A DNA stretch of 64,000 bases from Roseiarcus sp963809245 (GTDB taxonomy: Bacteria > Pseudomonadota > Alphaproteobacteria > Rhizobiales > Beijerinckiaceae). The DNA is taken from assembly GCA_963809245.1 (NCBI GenBank), contig CAWEIU010000010.1, forward strand, positions 1 to 64,000, read 5' to 3'. The notes beneath the pieces are model-generated. The model did not search any database and was not told where the DNA came from. It was given only the letters and a program-made list of their open reading frames with translations. A program made the position numbers and the translations under genes. This document shows positions 48,301 to 56,866 of the stretch, piece after piece. The stretch's first letter is position 1. Each line of letters opens with the position of its first letter.

Positions 48301-48565
48301 CGCTCGCCAGCGCTTGGCCGAGCACGGCGATGCGGTCCTGGCGGCGCTGGAAGCCGGGTACGGAAGGATCCGCCCCGTCGTGATGACGGCGCTGGCGATG
48401 GTTCTCGGCTTCCTGCCGATGTCGCTCAGCAATACGCAGAACGCGCCGCTCGGGCGGGCCGTGATCGGCGGGCTGATCGTCGCCACAGTGACGACCCTGG
48501 TGTTCGTGCCCTGCGTCTTCGCCATCCTTCACCGATCCAGGCCGCAAGCGGAGACGTCGGCATGA
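45383..48565 (+). CDS. RND family efflux transporter, inner-membrane permease
   Basis: 1060 residues, AcrB/MdtB-like. It begins MNAIVLIALRRPYTFVVMAI, has the periplasmic porter loops and the TM4-type segment LGGLALAVGILVDDATVMIENI with the paired Asp residues of the proton relay, and ends after twelve predicted membrane segments (ATANTILVVDFARQRL, MTALAMVLGFLPMS). It exports small molecules using proton motive force, together with the adaptor encoded next (ATGA overlap). No outer-membrane channel gene is adjacent. The order permease then adaptor is the reverse of the common one. Confidence 0.93.
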   Translation: MNAIVLIALRRPYTFVVMAILILLFGGFAVFKTPTDIFPAISIPIVAAIWTYTGLAPSDMSGRVVYYHERTLTSTVSNIEHIESQSYYGSGVVKIYFQPGTNVAAAQAQVTASSQTVLKQLPAGITPPEILEFDASSVPVLNLQIAAENMTPAQVNDLATNVIRPALITVPGVAIPSPYGGIQEYVEVDIDQSKLLAHGLSAEDVGKALAYQNIVLPAGDQKIGPIDYTVVTNSTPIAINTFNRLPIKQVGNAVVYLGDVAYVHRSGPPQQNVVLVKGQQAVLLTILKIGGASTLDVVNGVKAKLPALLKTLPKGVTITPLNDASEFVKSSIADVVQEMVTAAILAGLAVLLFVGSWRSTLIVALSIPLSILSSIIALSWLGQTINVMTLGGLALAVGILVDDATVMIENINRHLEEPGEGGAPPDLSAAIIAAANQIVVPTFVSTLCICIVWLPLFELGGVAGYLFVPLAELIIFAMIASFILSRTLTPTLANWLLRGQVEAQWRPERGDQRQSVLSRFQAGFETKFERFRNWYRDTLGRLANRRNIFVTLYLAASVASLSLLVFVGEDFFPGIKSGTMALHVRFPAGTRIEDSSKSAVLVTQQVRALLPGHVTNTLVNCGLPVSGINQSYSATGTVGTQDCDITISLDNQASPVANYRQILRSGLAERFPGTEFSFLPGDITAQILNFGLPSPIDVQVSGRDLQSNFKYATKLAASMRKIAGSADVRIQQIMGQPTLLLASKRTFALGTGLTESDIADSVISTLSGSGQTATTYWLDPKSGISYLVNIQLPQDQITSVNDLQLVPVDKGNGNPSNAPIQIVGGLSAISQTGTPGVVSHNDIVPVIDVYANVEGRDLGAVSRQVQAAINDLAPQLPPTAAVTLKGQAITMSSAYVQLVVGLGVSIALIYLVIVVNFQSWLDPFIVISALPAALAGATWSLFLTGTTLSVPALTGAILCMGTATANTILVVDFARQRLAEHGDAVLAALEAGYGRIRPVVMTALAMVLGFLPMSLSNTQNAPLGRAVIGGLIVATVTTLVFVPCVFAILHRSRPQAETSA

Positions 48566-49836
48566 GCGCGAGCGGTTCGAGGCGACCTCGCTTTTGGGTG
48601 GCGACTGCGATAGTCGGCATCGCTGTCGCGTTGGGGCTCGCCGGCCACGGCATCTGGTCGCGCAAAGCGTCCGTCGCCCACCTGCAGCAAATCGCCAACG
48701 ACGCCACCATCCTGCGCGTGCAGTCAACTTCGCCGAAGCCGGGCCCCAAAGAGGACTCCCTGAGACTGCCCGGCCAGGTGGAAGCCTGGAACGAGGCGCA
48801 GATCTACGGGCAGGTCAGCGGCTATGTCTCGGCATGGCTGAAGGATTACGGCGCCCCAGTCCAAAAGGGCGAGGTTCTCGCCACGATCGACACGCCCGGC
48901 CTCGACGCTCAATACGCGGCCAGCAAGGCGCAACTGGCCGCCGCGCAAGCCCAGTTCAAAATCGCCGAGCTGACGGCCAAGCGTTACGACGAGCTCACGC
49001 CGGGCATCGCGATCTCGCAGCAGACCATAGACAACATGAACGCTACCGCCGACTCGACGAAGGCCCAGATGGAGGCCGCGCAGCAGAACCTCGACCAGTA
49101 CGAGGCGCAAATCGAGTTCAAGAAGCTTCGGTCGCCCTTTACCGGCATCGTGACGGCGCGACGCGTGAACGTCGGTGATTTCATCAACGCTGCCGGGGCC
49201 GATGCGACGCTCAGGAGCACGGCCCAGCCACCGTTCAGCGTCGGCGACATCAGCAAGCTGCGCGTTTTCGTGTCGGTGCCGCAGGAGTACGGCGGTGAAC
49301 TCAAGCCGGGCCTCAAAGCGGAACTGCAAATGCCCGGCGACCCTGCCAAGTCGATCACGGCGCAGTTCCTGACCAGCGCGGGCGCTGTCCAGCGAGCAAC
49401 GCGCACGATCGTGACCGAGTTCGTCGTCGACAACCCGAAGCAGGATGGCCTCCTGCCCGGAGCCTACGTCAACGTGAAGCTGATGATGCGAGGCAATCCC
49501 GATATCTTGGTCATTCCCTCGCAGGCTCTCCTGTTCCGCGCGTCCGGGTTGCAGGTCGCGGTGATCGAGGGTGGAAATCACGTCCGTTTGCAGAATGTCA
49601 CACTCGGCCGCAATCTCGGTCTGGAGGTCCAGGTCGTCGCCGGGCTGAAGGCGACCGACACAATCGTCGCCAATCCATCCGTAGCGCTGCTTGACGGCCA
49701 GCAGGTCAAAGTGGTGCAGGCTGTCAAAGGCTACGAGCCCGGCGAGGGTCAGTCGTCCGCGGTCCAGCCAGTCCAAGCCTTCCCCGCGTCGACCGGCGGC
49801 CCGACACAAGCAAGCTCCGACCCCCCTGCGCGGTGA
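48562..49836 (+). CDS. RND efflux periplasmic adaptor (membrane fusion protein)
   Basis: 424 residues. An N-terminal membrane anchor (FWVATAIVGIAVALGLAG), the lipoyl half QIYGQVSGYVSAWLKDYGAPVQKGEVLATID, a coiled-coil hairpin (about 120-190, QYAASKAQLAAAQAQFKIAELTAKR-type heptads) and the beta-barrel part (SPFTGIVTARRVNVGDFI). It bridges the RND permease to an outer-membrane channel. Ser/Pro/Gln-rich tail after residue 395. Translationally coupled to the permease. Confidence 0.92.
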   Translation: MSASGSRRPRFWVATAIVGIAVALGLAGHGIWSRKASVAHLQQIANDATILRVQSTSPKPGPKEDSLRLPGQVEAWNEAQIYGQVSGYVSAWLKDYGAPVQKGEVLATIDTPGLDAQYAASKAQLAAAQAQFKIAELTAKRYDELTPGIAISQQTIDNMNATADSTKAQMEAAQQNLDQYEAQIEFKKLRSPFTGIVTARRVNVGDFINAAGADATLRSTAQPPFSVGDISKLRVFVSVPQEYGGELKPGLKAELQMPGDPAKSITAQFLTSAGAVQRATRTIVTEFVVDNPKQDGLLPGAYVNVKLMMRGNPDILVIPSQALLFRASGLQVAVIEGGNHVRLQNVTLGRNLGLEVQVVAGLKATDTIVANPSVALLDGQQVKVVQAVKGYEPGEGQSSAVQPVQAFPASTGGPTQASSDPPAR

Positions 49837-49890
49837 TTGGCCGCCGCCCGCCGGCGACCACACAGCCCCGCGAAGCGGCTTGTCGCCCTG

Positions 49891-50703
49891 TCAGCCGTAC
49901 GCGACCGTCGAAAATCGAACCTGCCCGTCGCCGAGCTGGCTGGAAAGGTCGCGCGCCTCTTCGACGAGCGTATCCCGATAGCGGGCATAGTTTATCGCGG
50001 CGTCATCGCGCGGCGCGACAAGGCAAAGCGTCGCCACGCAGATGTCACGATCCTGAAACACCGGCGCCGAGAAGCAGTGCGTGAAATTGTCGGCGACGCT
50101 GTCGAAGGAGAAAAAACCGTCCCTCCGCGCCGCATGGACCTGCTGGAGAAACGCCCCCCTGTCGAGAGTCGAGCCGTCGGGCAGGACGAAATCGGCGGTG
50201 GGAATGAACGCCAGGATCTCGTCATCGCTCATGTGCGAGACGAGAAGCCGTCCGGAAGCGGTCCACGGAGCCGGGATTGGCTCGCCGATGTCCGAGCTGA
50301 TCCGAAATGGCCGCACGCCCTCTTTGATCATCACGACCGTGTATTTGCAGCCGTCCAGCATGCAGAGCTGGGCCGTCTCCCGAGTCAACTCGGCGAGCCG
50401 GGCGAGATGGGCCTTGCATTCTCGAGTCAGATCGAACTGCGCTTGCCAGGCTTGGCCGAGAAAATAGAGCTTGCGGCCGAGAAAAACGCGGCCATCGCCG
50501 TCCGTGCGCTCCAAGACCCCGAGATTCAGCAGGAGATCGACGAGTTCATAGGCCGTTGACTTCGGCGCGTCGATCCCAATCGCGATCTCGTTCGGCCGGG
50601 CAGGTTTGCGTCTTTCGCGGAGAAAATCGAGGATCTCGAAGGCGCGGTCGAGGCCGCGCATGCGCCGCCCGATGGCGACATCCGAAATTTGCTCAGCTGA
50701 CAT
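49891..50703 (-). CDS. IclR family transcriptional regulator
   Basis: 270 residues from ATG 50703 (the longer open frame starts upstream without family similarity). Winged helix-turn-helix LDRAFEILDFLRERRKPARPNEIAIGIDAPKSTAYELV, then the effector domain (LYFLGQAWQAQFDLTRECKAHLARLAELT, VADNFTHCFSAPVFQDRD). Divergent from the ribose-type transporter; the tandem repeats at 50891 and 50911 are candidate binding sites. Confidence 0.92.
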   Translation of the reverse strand: MSAEQISDVAIGRRMRGLDRAFEILDFLRERRKPARPNEIAIGIDAPKSTAYELVDLLLNLGVLERTDGDGRVFLGRKLYFLGQAWQAQFDLTRECKAHLARLAELTRETAQLCMLDGCKYTVVMIKEGVRPFRISSDIGEPIPAPWTASGRLLVSHMSDDEILAFIPTADFVLPDGSTLDRGAFLQQVHAARRDGFFSFDSVADNFTHCFSAPVFQDRDICVATLCLVAPRDDAAINYARYRDTLVEEARDLSSQLGDGQVRFSTVAYG

Positions 50704-50857
50704 AGGCCGAAATCCTGGAATGGCGGCGAAAAATCGCGCTGTGTTCCTGCTTAGCGTGTGCGAGCGGCGGCGTTCAACCGCCTTTTCGTGGGCCGGGGCC
50801 GTTCGGGAAGCCAAGGCGGCGGCATGTTGCAAATGCTCAATCTTCCTCTACCGCCTA

Positions 50858-50922
50858 TTGACAAGTCCATATCGATGTCTAGCATCGGGCGTCCGCTATA
50901 ACGATCTTGTGTCCGCTATAAT
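50858..50922 (+). promoter_or_regulatory. promoter region with tandem GTCCGCTATAA repeats
   Basis: TTGACA (50858-50863) with a weak TAGCAT 16 bp on (50880-50885), followed by GTCCGCTATAA at 50891-50901 and again at 50911-50921, exactly two helical turns apart. The second copy contains TATAAT (50917-50922). They lie between the divergent IclR gene and the sugar transporter operon. Direct repeats of this spacing suit a dimeric or tetrameric regulator such as IclR. Confidence 0.5.
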
Positions 50923-51052
50923 GGAACGCCAAGGCTCATGGCACTGGCAACCGAGTCTTCGCTGCGCAACAATCGTCTCCGGTCAGACGATGGGGCTATC
51001 GCGGCGCTCGGCTTGCGCAGCGCCAGAAGCCATAATCAGGAGGGAACAACCC

Positions 51053-52106
51053 ATGTCGAAGTCATATCTCCGGGGGGCAGCGAGTGCCCTCTGCCTGAGC
51101 CTTCTCGCCAGCGCCGGTTTCGTCTCTGAGGCGGACGCCGCCGCAAAATGCATAAAGGGCGACCGCAAGCCCCCCTTCACGCTCGGCTGGGCCAACATCT
51201 ATTCGGTGCCGACCTGGATGAAGGAGACCGCCGGCACGATCACCGCCGAAGTCGACGAACTGAAGAAGCAGGGCCTCGTCTCCAAGCTCGTGATCACCGA
51301 TGCGCAGGGCGACGCCAACACGCAGGTCCAGCAAATGCAGTCGATGGTCGACGCCAATGTCGACGCGATCCTGCTCGAGTTCGGGATCGTCGACGGCGCC
51401 GGCGCGCGTGGTCGCCGAGGCCTGTGCCAAGGGCATCGCCATCATCAATTTCGACAGCCTCGTCGATACGAACGACGTGACGACCAAGATCAACACGGAT
51501 TCGGCGCAATGGGGCGCCAGCGCCGCGCAGTGGCTGGTCAACGCGATGGGCGGCAAAGGCAAGATCCTCGTCCTGAACGGACCGGCGGGCGTCTCGGTCA
51601 GCGATGACCGTCGCAAGGGCGCAGAGCCCGTGCTCAAGGCGAACCCCGGCGTGACCATCCTCGCCGAGACGAACACCCCCTACAACGTGGCGCCGGCTCA
51701 GGAAGCCGTCTCCAACCTGCTCTTCGCCCATCCCGAGATCGACGGCGTTCTGTCGCTCGGCGGCGCGTTATCGGCCGGCTCGGTTCTCGCATTCGACAAG
51801 CAGGGTCGTAAGCAAGTGCCGATCACCGGCGAGAACGCGCGTCAGTTCCTTGAGCTGTGGAAGTCGAAAGGGCTCAAGAGCTGGGCGTCCATGCAGCCGA
51901 ACTGGCTCGGCGCGCTTGCCGCCTATACCGCCGTCCAGGCGCTGAGCGGCAAGGACATTCCGGCCTTCGTCAAGGTGCCGCTGCCGGTGATCGACAACAG
52001 CAACCTCGATTCCTATCTCGCGAAGGCTGACAAGTTCCCGGCGGACGGATACATCTATTCGCCCTACGATCAGGCGCTGTTCGATAAGCTCCTGGCCCAG
52101 AAATAG
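51053..52106 (+). pseudogene. ribose-type ABC transporter substrate-binding protein, frameshifted
   Basis: A Peripla_BP_4/RbsB-like periplasmic protein. Start ATG 51053 after CAGGAGGG; signal peptide to about VSEADAAAK. The first frame runs to DAILLEFGIVDGA. The second frame, from about 51400, continues ARVVAEACAKGIAIINFDSLVD to the stop at 52106. One-base indel in a GCGCCGGCGCGCG run (51393-51410), where a sequencing error is plausible. The rest of the operon (ATPase, two permeases) is intact, which favours a functional gene. Confidence 0.82.
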
Positions 52107-52132
52107 CGTCTGACAAAGCGCCATCCGTGACG

Positions 52133-53635
52133 ATGTCCGCCCCGATCATCGCGGCCCGCAACGTGTCGAAATCATTTTTCGGCAACCGCGTGCTGCGCGA
52201 CGTGTCGATCGAGCTTCGGCCAGGCCGCATTCATGCGCTGCTCGGCGAGAACGGGGCGGGCAAATCGACGCTGATCAACCTGCTGTCGGGCGCGCTGCGT
52301 CCCGACGGCGGAAGGCTCGAGATCGACGGCGTCGCCGTCGATCGTTTGACGCCGCCCGGCGCGCGCAACGCCGGGGTTGCCGTCGTGCAGCAGGAATTGA
52401 GCCTCACCAGCCAGTTGTCGATCGGCGAAAACATTGGTCTCGGCGCCTATCCTCGCCGCTTCGGCTTCATCGACTACGAGGCGCTGGCGCGGCGCGCGCG
52501 CGCCGTATGCGCGATGGTCGGCCTCGATGAAGACATCGCCACGCCGGTCGGAGACTTGCCGCTCGGCCGCCGCCAGATGGTGGAGATCGCCAAGGCGCTC
52601 TATCGCGAACCGCGCGCGCTCATTCTCGACGAGCCGACGTCTTCGCTGTCGGCGCACGAAACTCAAACGCTGACGCAGTTGCTCGGTCGGCTGCGCGGAC
52701 AAGGCGTCGCCATTCTTTATATTTCCCACCGCCTCAACGAGGTGATGGCGTTGTGCGAGCATGTGACGATCTTGAAGGACGGCGCCGTCACCGCCGACCG
52801 GGATCTCGCGGGCGTCGGCGCCGACGGTCTGGTGCGACTGATGGTGGGGCGCGATCCGGGCGACCTCTTCCCGCCGTGGGAGCCGAACGCCGAGGGGACA
52901 CCGATCGTCTCCATCAAAGGGTTTTCCTCAGGGATGGCGCGCGACATCGACATCGATCTGAGGCGCGGCGAGGTTTTCGGGGTCGGCGGCCTCGTCGGAC
53001 AAGGCCAGGAGGACCTCATCCTCGGCCTTTACGGCGCGCAAACCGCGTCCGCCCGCGAAGCGGAGTTCAACGGCGCCGCGGGCGTGCCCGGCTCCGTAGT
53101 GCGGGCGAACGCCTTGGGATTGGCCTATGTCCCCGCCGACCGCAAGCGCGAGGGACTGCACCTCATCCATCCGATCTCCTTCAACATGTTGCTGCCAGGC
53201 TTCGCGCGGGCACGCGGTCTAGGCGTCCGTGACGGGGCGAGCGAGGGGGATCTCTCCCGCCGGCTTGCCGACCGCCTGTCGATCAAGGGTGACCTCGCGC
53301 GGCAGGTCCAGGCCCTTTCCGGGGGCAACCAGCAAAAGGTCGCGCTTGCGAAATGGATGCCCAACGCGCCTGCGGTATGGCTGCTCAACGACCCGACGCG
53401 CGGCGTCGACGTCGAGACCAAACGCGAGATCTACGGGCTGCTGCGCCGCTTCGCGGCCGAAGGCGCCGCGGTGTTGATCTCGAGCTCTGACACGCCTGAA
53501 CTCGTGCATCTGTGCGACCGTGTCGTCGTGATGCGCGAAGGGCGCATCGCCGCGCGGATCGAACGGGCGGCGCTGAGCGAAGAAGCCATCGTCGCGGCGG
53601 CGATGGGCGCCAACCTGCCGGAAAATGTCGCGTGA
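52133..53635 (+). CDS. ribose-type ABC transporter, tandem ATP-binding protein
   Basis: About 500 residues with two ABC domains, as in RbsA/MglA/XylG. First: GENGAGKSTLINLL, VQQELSLT, LPLGRRQMVEIAKAL, LILDEPTSSLS. Second: degenerate Walker A (VGGLVGQGQEDL), signature LSGGNQQKVALAKWM, and LLNDPTRGVDVETK, where the Walker B Glu is replaced by Asp (NDPTRG), as often seen in this family. ATG 52133 is chosen; GTG 52127 is possible. Energises the two following permeases. Confidence 0.92.
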   Translation: MSAPIIAARNVSKSFFGNRVLRDVSIELRPGRIHALLGENGAGKSTLINLLSGALRPDGGRLEIDGVAVDRLTPPGARNAGVAVVQQELSLTSQLSIGENIGLGAYPRRFGFIDYEALARRARAVCAMVGLDEDIATPVGDLPLGRRQMVEIAKALYREPRALILDEPTSSLSAHETQTLTQLLGRLRGQGVAILYISHRLNEVMALCEHVTILKDGAVTADRDLAGVGADGLVRLMVGRDPGDLFPPWEPNAEGTPIVSIKGFSSGMARDIDIDLRRGEVFGVGGLVGQGQEDLILGLYGAQTASAREAEFNGAAGVPGSVVRANALGLAYVPADRKREGLHLIHPISFNMLLPGFARARGLGVRDGASEGDLSRRLADRLSIKGDLARQVQALSGGNQQKVALAKWMPNAPAVWLLNDPTRGVDVETKREIYGLLRRFAAEGAAVLISSSDTPELVHLCDRVVVMREGRIAARIERAALSEEAIVAAAMGANLPENVA

Positions 53636-54600
53636 GCATTGATCTGCATATGTCGCAACAGCCGCTCTACTGGCCGGTTCAACGCCGCCGCAGCCGGGGC
53701 CTCTGGCCTCTATTCTGCGTCGTGGCGGCGTTCCTCGCCGCCTACGCGTATCTCTTCCCCGGCCTTCTCAGCATGGGTGGGCTGTCGAAATTCACCCAAA
53801 GCTGGTTCCCGCTCGCGCTGGTGTCGATGGCGCAGGCGATTCTGATGCTGACCGGAGGCATCAGCTTGGCGATCGGCGCCACCGTCAGCCTCGGCGCCGT
53901 CATCGCGGCGACCACCATGGCGGGGCCGCTCGGCGCGCCCGGCGCCATGGCGCTCGTCGCCGCAGCAGGGCTTGGCATCGGCGCGGTTTGCGGGCTCATC
54001 GTCGTTCGCCTGCGGCTGCCCGCGATCATCGTCACGCTTGCCGGCTCTTTCATCATCGGCGGCGCCGCGCTGGTCATCTTGCCTCGGCCCGGCGGGCAAA
54101 TCCCTGCATGGTTCTCGGACCTCCTGGCCGGCGACGCTCCTGTCGCGGCGTTGCTCCTGGCGCTGACCGCCGTCGCGTGGAAGTTCTATCTCGCGACGCC
54201 GCTCGGCCTCAGTCTCTATGCAGCGGGCGAGAATCCGGTGGCGGCCTATCGCTCCGGAGTCCCGGTCGACGCGGCCCGCATCGCCGCCTATGCGATCAGT
54301 GGGCTCCTCTCGACTGCGGCTGGACTCTATGTGGCGGCGCAGACCGGTTCGGGCGATCCGGTGATCGGGCAGGCCTTCACGCTCAACTCGATCGCCGCCG
54401 CCGTGCTGGGCGGGGTCGGTTTCCTTGGCGGCCGCGGGACGATGCGCGGCGCGCTCGCCGGCAGCCTGCTGCTCAGCCTGATGATCAACGTCATGTTCTT
54501 TCTCGGCCTTCCCCCAGTCGCCCAATATGTCGCGCAGGGCCTCATCATCATCGGCGCCGTCGCGTTGCCGCAGATCAACGCACGCGGGAGACACGCATGA
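53632..54600 (+). CDS. ribose-type ABC transporter permease
   Basis: 322 residues (GTG start overlapping the ATPase stop; ATG 53650 is an alternative). RbsC-like with eight to ten hydrophobic segments; LTGGISLAIGATVSLGAVIA and FTLNSIAAAVLGGVGFLGGRGT are family sequences. It overlaps the next permease gene by 4 bp, so a heterodimeric permease is expected. Confidence 0.9.
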   Translation: MSIDLHMSQQPLYWPVQRRRSRGLWPLFCVVAAFLAAYAYLFPGLLSMGGLSKFTQSWFPLALVSMAQAILMLTGGISLAIGATVSLGAVIAATTMAGPLGAPGAMALVAAAGLGIGAVCGLIVVRLRLPAIIVTLAGSFIIGGAALVILPRPGGQIPAWFSDLLAGDAPVAALLLALTAVAWKFYLATPLGLSLYAAGENPVAAYRSGVPVDAARIAAYAISGLLSTAAGLYVAAQTGSGDPVIGQAFTLNSIAAAVLGGVGFLGGRGTMRGALAGSLLLSLMINVMFFLGLPPVAQYVAQGLIIIGAVALPQINARGRHA

Positions 54601-55571
54601 GCGACGCCGTCGCAACGTCGCCACTGGCCCGTCGTGCGATCTCCGTGCTGCGCAGCGGACCATTCCTCACGGTTCTCATCGTCGTGGCGGTCTGGATCGT
54701 GGCCGGCCTCACCTTGGTGGGATTCGGCTCCTACGGACACCTCCGCTACATCTTGGAACTGGCGGCCGTGATCGGATTGGTCGCGGCCGGACAAACCCTC
54801 GTCATCATCGGCGGCGGCATCGACCTTTCGGTCGGCGCCATCCTCACCGTCACCGCGGTGGGCGTGCCATTGCTGGCGTGGGATACGGACACGACCGGCG
54901 CGATCGCCGTCGTCGCGATGCTTGCGGCCGCCGCCGGCATCGGCTTTCTCAATGGTCTGGGGATCGCGCTTCTGCGCGTGCATCCAATGATCATGACGCT
55001 CGCCATGGCGACCTTCCTTCAGGGTGTGTTGATCATCGTCGCGGGCGGCAGCGCGGTGTCCATGCACAATCCCATGGTGGCGTGGCTCGGCGACGCTCGT
55101 CCTTTCGGCGTCCCGGCCGGCATCCTTCTGTGGGTCGTCGTCTCGGCGGCGACGCTCTTCGTGTTGCATAGGACACCCTTCGGCGCGCGTGTCTTCGCGA
55201 TCGGGGCCAATCCGCTTGCGACCTCGCTCTCCGGCGTGGACGTCAACGCGACGACGATGGCGATCTATGCGGCCAGCGGACTGACCGCGGGCTTTGCGGG
55301 CGTGCTGATGCTCGGTATGAACGGTCAGGGTTATGTCGGCATCGGCGACCCCTACGTGCTCTCCTCGATCGCCGCTGTCGTACTGGGGGGAACCTCGATC
55401 CTGGGAGGGTCGGGAACCTACGCGGGCTCGATTCCGGGCTCGGCGCTGCTGGTGACGATCACGGCCTTGATCACCGTCGTCAACGCTTCAGCCGGCTGGC
55501 GAAGCATCCTCTTTGGATCGCTGATCCTCGGGCTCCTTCTCCTCTCCGGCCGGGAGGCGAAGAGCCGATGA
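54597..55571 (+). CDS. ribose-type ABC transporter permease
   Basis: 324 residues, second permease. IIGGGIDLSVGAILTVTAVG and YVLSSIAAVVLGGTSILGGSGT mark it as RbsC-type. Coupled by ATGA to the upstream permease. With the binding protein and tandem ATPase it completes an importer for a sugar or sugar-like compound; the RidA gene follows 60 bp later. Confidence 0.9.
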   Translation: MSDAVATSPLARRAISVLRSGPFLTVLIVVAVWIVAGLTLVGFGSYGHLRYILELAAVIGLVAAGQTLVIIGGGIDLSVGAILTVTAVGVPLLAWDTDTTGAIAVVAMLAAAAGIGFLNGLGIALLRVHPMIMTLAMATFLQGVLIIVAGGSAVSMHNPMVAWLGDARPFGVPAGILLWVVVSAATLFVLHRTPFGARVFAIGANPLATSLSGVDVNATTMAIYAASGLTAGFAGVLMLGMNGQGYVGIGDPYVLSSIAAVVLGGTSILGGSGTYAGSIPGSALLVTITALITVVNASAGWRSILFGSLILGLLLLSGREAKSR

Positions 55572-55630
55572 GACCCAAGTCCCTGAAGGCACCCAGCCCT
55601 CTCGCCAACCGATGCAGTGAAGGAAACGAA

Positions 55631-55975
55631 ATGATCGAACGCTTTCAGAAGAGCCCACGAATGTCGCAGGCCGTCGCGGGCGCGAAGACGATCCATATCG
55701 CCGGTCAGGTCGCGACCGATCGCAAGGCTGGCATCGAGGAGCAGACGCGGCAGGTGCTCGCGAAGGTCGACGCGTTGCTCGCGGAGGCCGGTGGAAGGAA
55801 ATCCGACCTGCTCGCCGTCAATATCTTTCTCCCGCATATCTCCGATTTCGAGGCGATGAACCGGGTCTACGACGCATGGGTCGATCCCGTCAGTCCGCCC
55901 GCGCGCGCCTGCGTCGAAGCGCGGCTCGCCGATCCCGACCTCCGCATCGAGGTCACCGCCGTCGCCGAGCGCTGA
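55631..55975 (+). CDS. RidA/YjgF/UK114 family protein
   Basis: 114 residues from ATG 55631 with AGGAAACGA upstream (an in-frame start at 55568 overlaps the permease and adds unlike sequence). HIAGQVATDRKAGIEEQTRQVLAKVDALL and the PPARACVEARLADPDLRIEV motif with the Arg that binds the carboxylate of enamine/imine intermediates. It hydrolyses reactive enamines made by PLP enzymes; here it is at the end of a sugar-type importer operon. Confidence 0.92.
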   Translation: MIERFQKSPRMSQAVAGAKTIHIAGQVATDRKAGIEEQTRQVLAKVDALLAEAGGRKSDLLAVNIFLPHISDFEAMNRVYDAWVDPVSPPARACVEARLADPDLRIEVTAVAER

Positions 55976-56157
55976 GCGGGGCGGACCGAGGATTCTGCCT
56001 GAGGACCCGCCTGACTTCGACGTTTGACTTGTTCAGGTGGGTGTCGAGCCCGGTTAATATTCGGAGCCGAAGCACACCAGAATCGCAACTCTGCCTTGAT
56101 CCTTCTGTAACTTCATGCCGACTTGAGCCGCCTCGACATGTCGTTGAGGGATCAAAG

Positions 56158-56844
56158 ATGAATATGGCGCAGTTCGCGGCCGTTCTTGCCCCAACATGGG
56201 TGTTCGCCACCTCGGCCAGCGCCCAGGCGCCGGCCGCCATAGTCGAGGATGTCTCTGGCAACCCTCCTGGCATCGGCTTCATGGACTATGTCGAGGCCGG
56301 CAGGATTATCCGGCTCGCGCCTGGCAACTCCATCGTGCTCAGCTATTTGAAATCGTGCATTCGGGAGGTCATCAGAAGCGGCGTCATCACTGTCGGCGTG
56401 GACCAAAGCGAGGTGCAGGACGCAAAGCTCGAACGTGGCAAGGTCGACTGCGACGCGGGCAAGATGCTAGCGGCGCCACGCCAAGCGAATGATATCGCGG
56501 GCTGGGTGTCCAAAGATCTGCAGCTGGAGCCGATGCAAGCGACGCCCGTTCCAGAATTCACGCTCTATGGATTATCCCCCATCTTTGAAGTGAGCGGCGA
56601 TGGCACTCTCGCCGTGCAGCGCCTCGACCGAGCGGACAACCGCATCGTGCTGACGATTTTCCGGAAGCAATTGGTGCGAGAGGCGTTTCTCGATTTTTCA
56701 GCAGTTGGCCTGTCTCTCGCCGCTGGCGGCATTTACGTTGCGGCGTGGGGCGATCATCGGGTTGTCTTCAAGATCGATCCCGGCGCCCGCGCCGGCCGAA
56801 CGCCGATCATCGGGCGGTGGTTGAGGCTCGAGCCGACAAACTGA
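56158..56844 (+). CDS. secreted FecR-like protein next to CHASE2 cyclase
   Basis: 228 residues with a signal peptide (MNMAQFAAVLAPTWVFATSASAQA, cleavage after SAQA). The mature N-terminus (EDVSGNPPGIGFMDYVEAG, RIIRLAPGNSIVLSYLKSC) resembles the FecR-type beta domain. The rest is not recognised. It lies 22 bp before the CHASE2 adenylate/guanylate cyclase and could be its periplasmic ligand or modulator, since CHASE2 faces the periplasm. No database match can be stated. Confidence 0.65.
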   Translation: MNMAQFAAVLAPTWVFATSASAQAPAAIVEDVSGNPPGIGFMDYVEAGRIIRLAPGNSIVLSYLKSCIREVIRSGVITVGVDQSEVQDAKLERGKVDCDAGKMLAAPRQANDIAGWVSKDLQLEPMQATPVPEFTLYGLSPIFEVSGDGTLAVQRLDRADNRIVLTIFRKQLVREAFLDFSAVGLSLAAGGIYVAAWGDHRVVFKIDPGARAGRTPIIGRWLRLEPTN

Positions 56845-56866
56845 CCTCGGAGCCGAGGGAGCGCTG

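Noticed and set aside
46832..48727. Minus-strand frame of 631 codons opposite the RND gene
   Set aside because: Antisense of a conserved permease; composition is typical of a GC-rich shadow frame.
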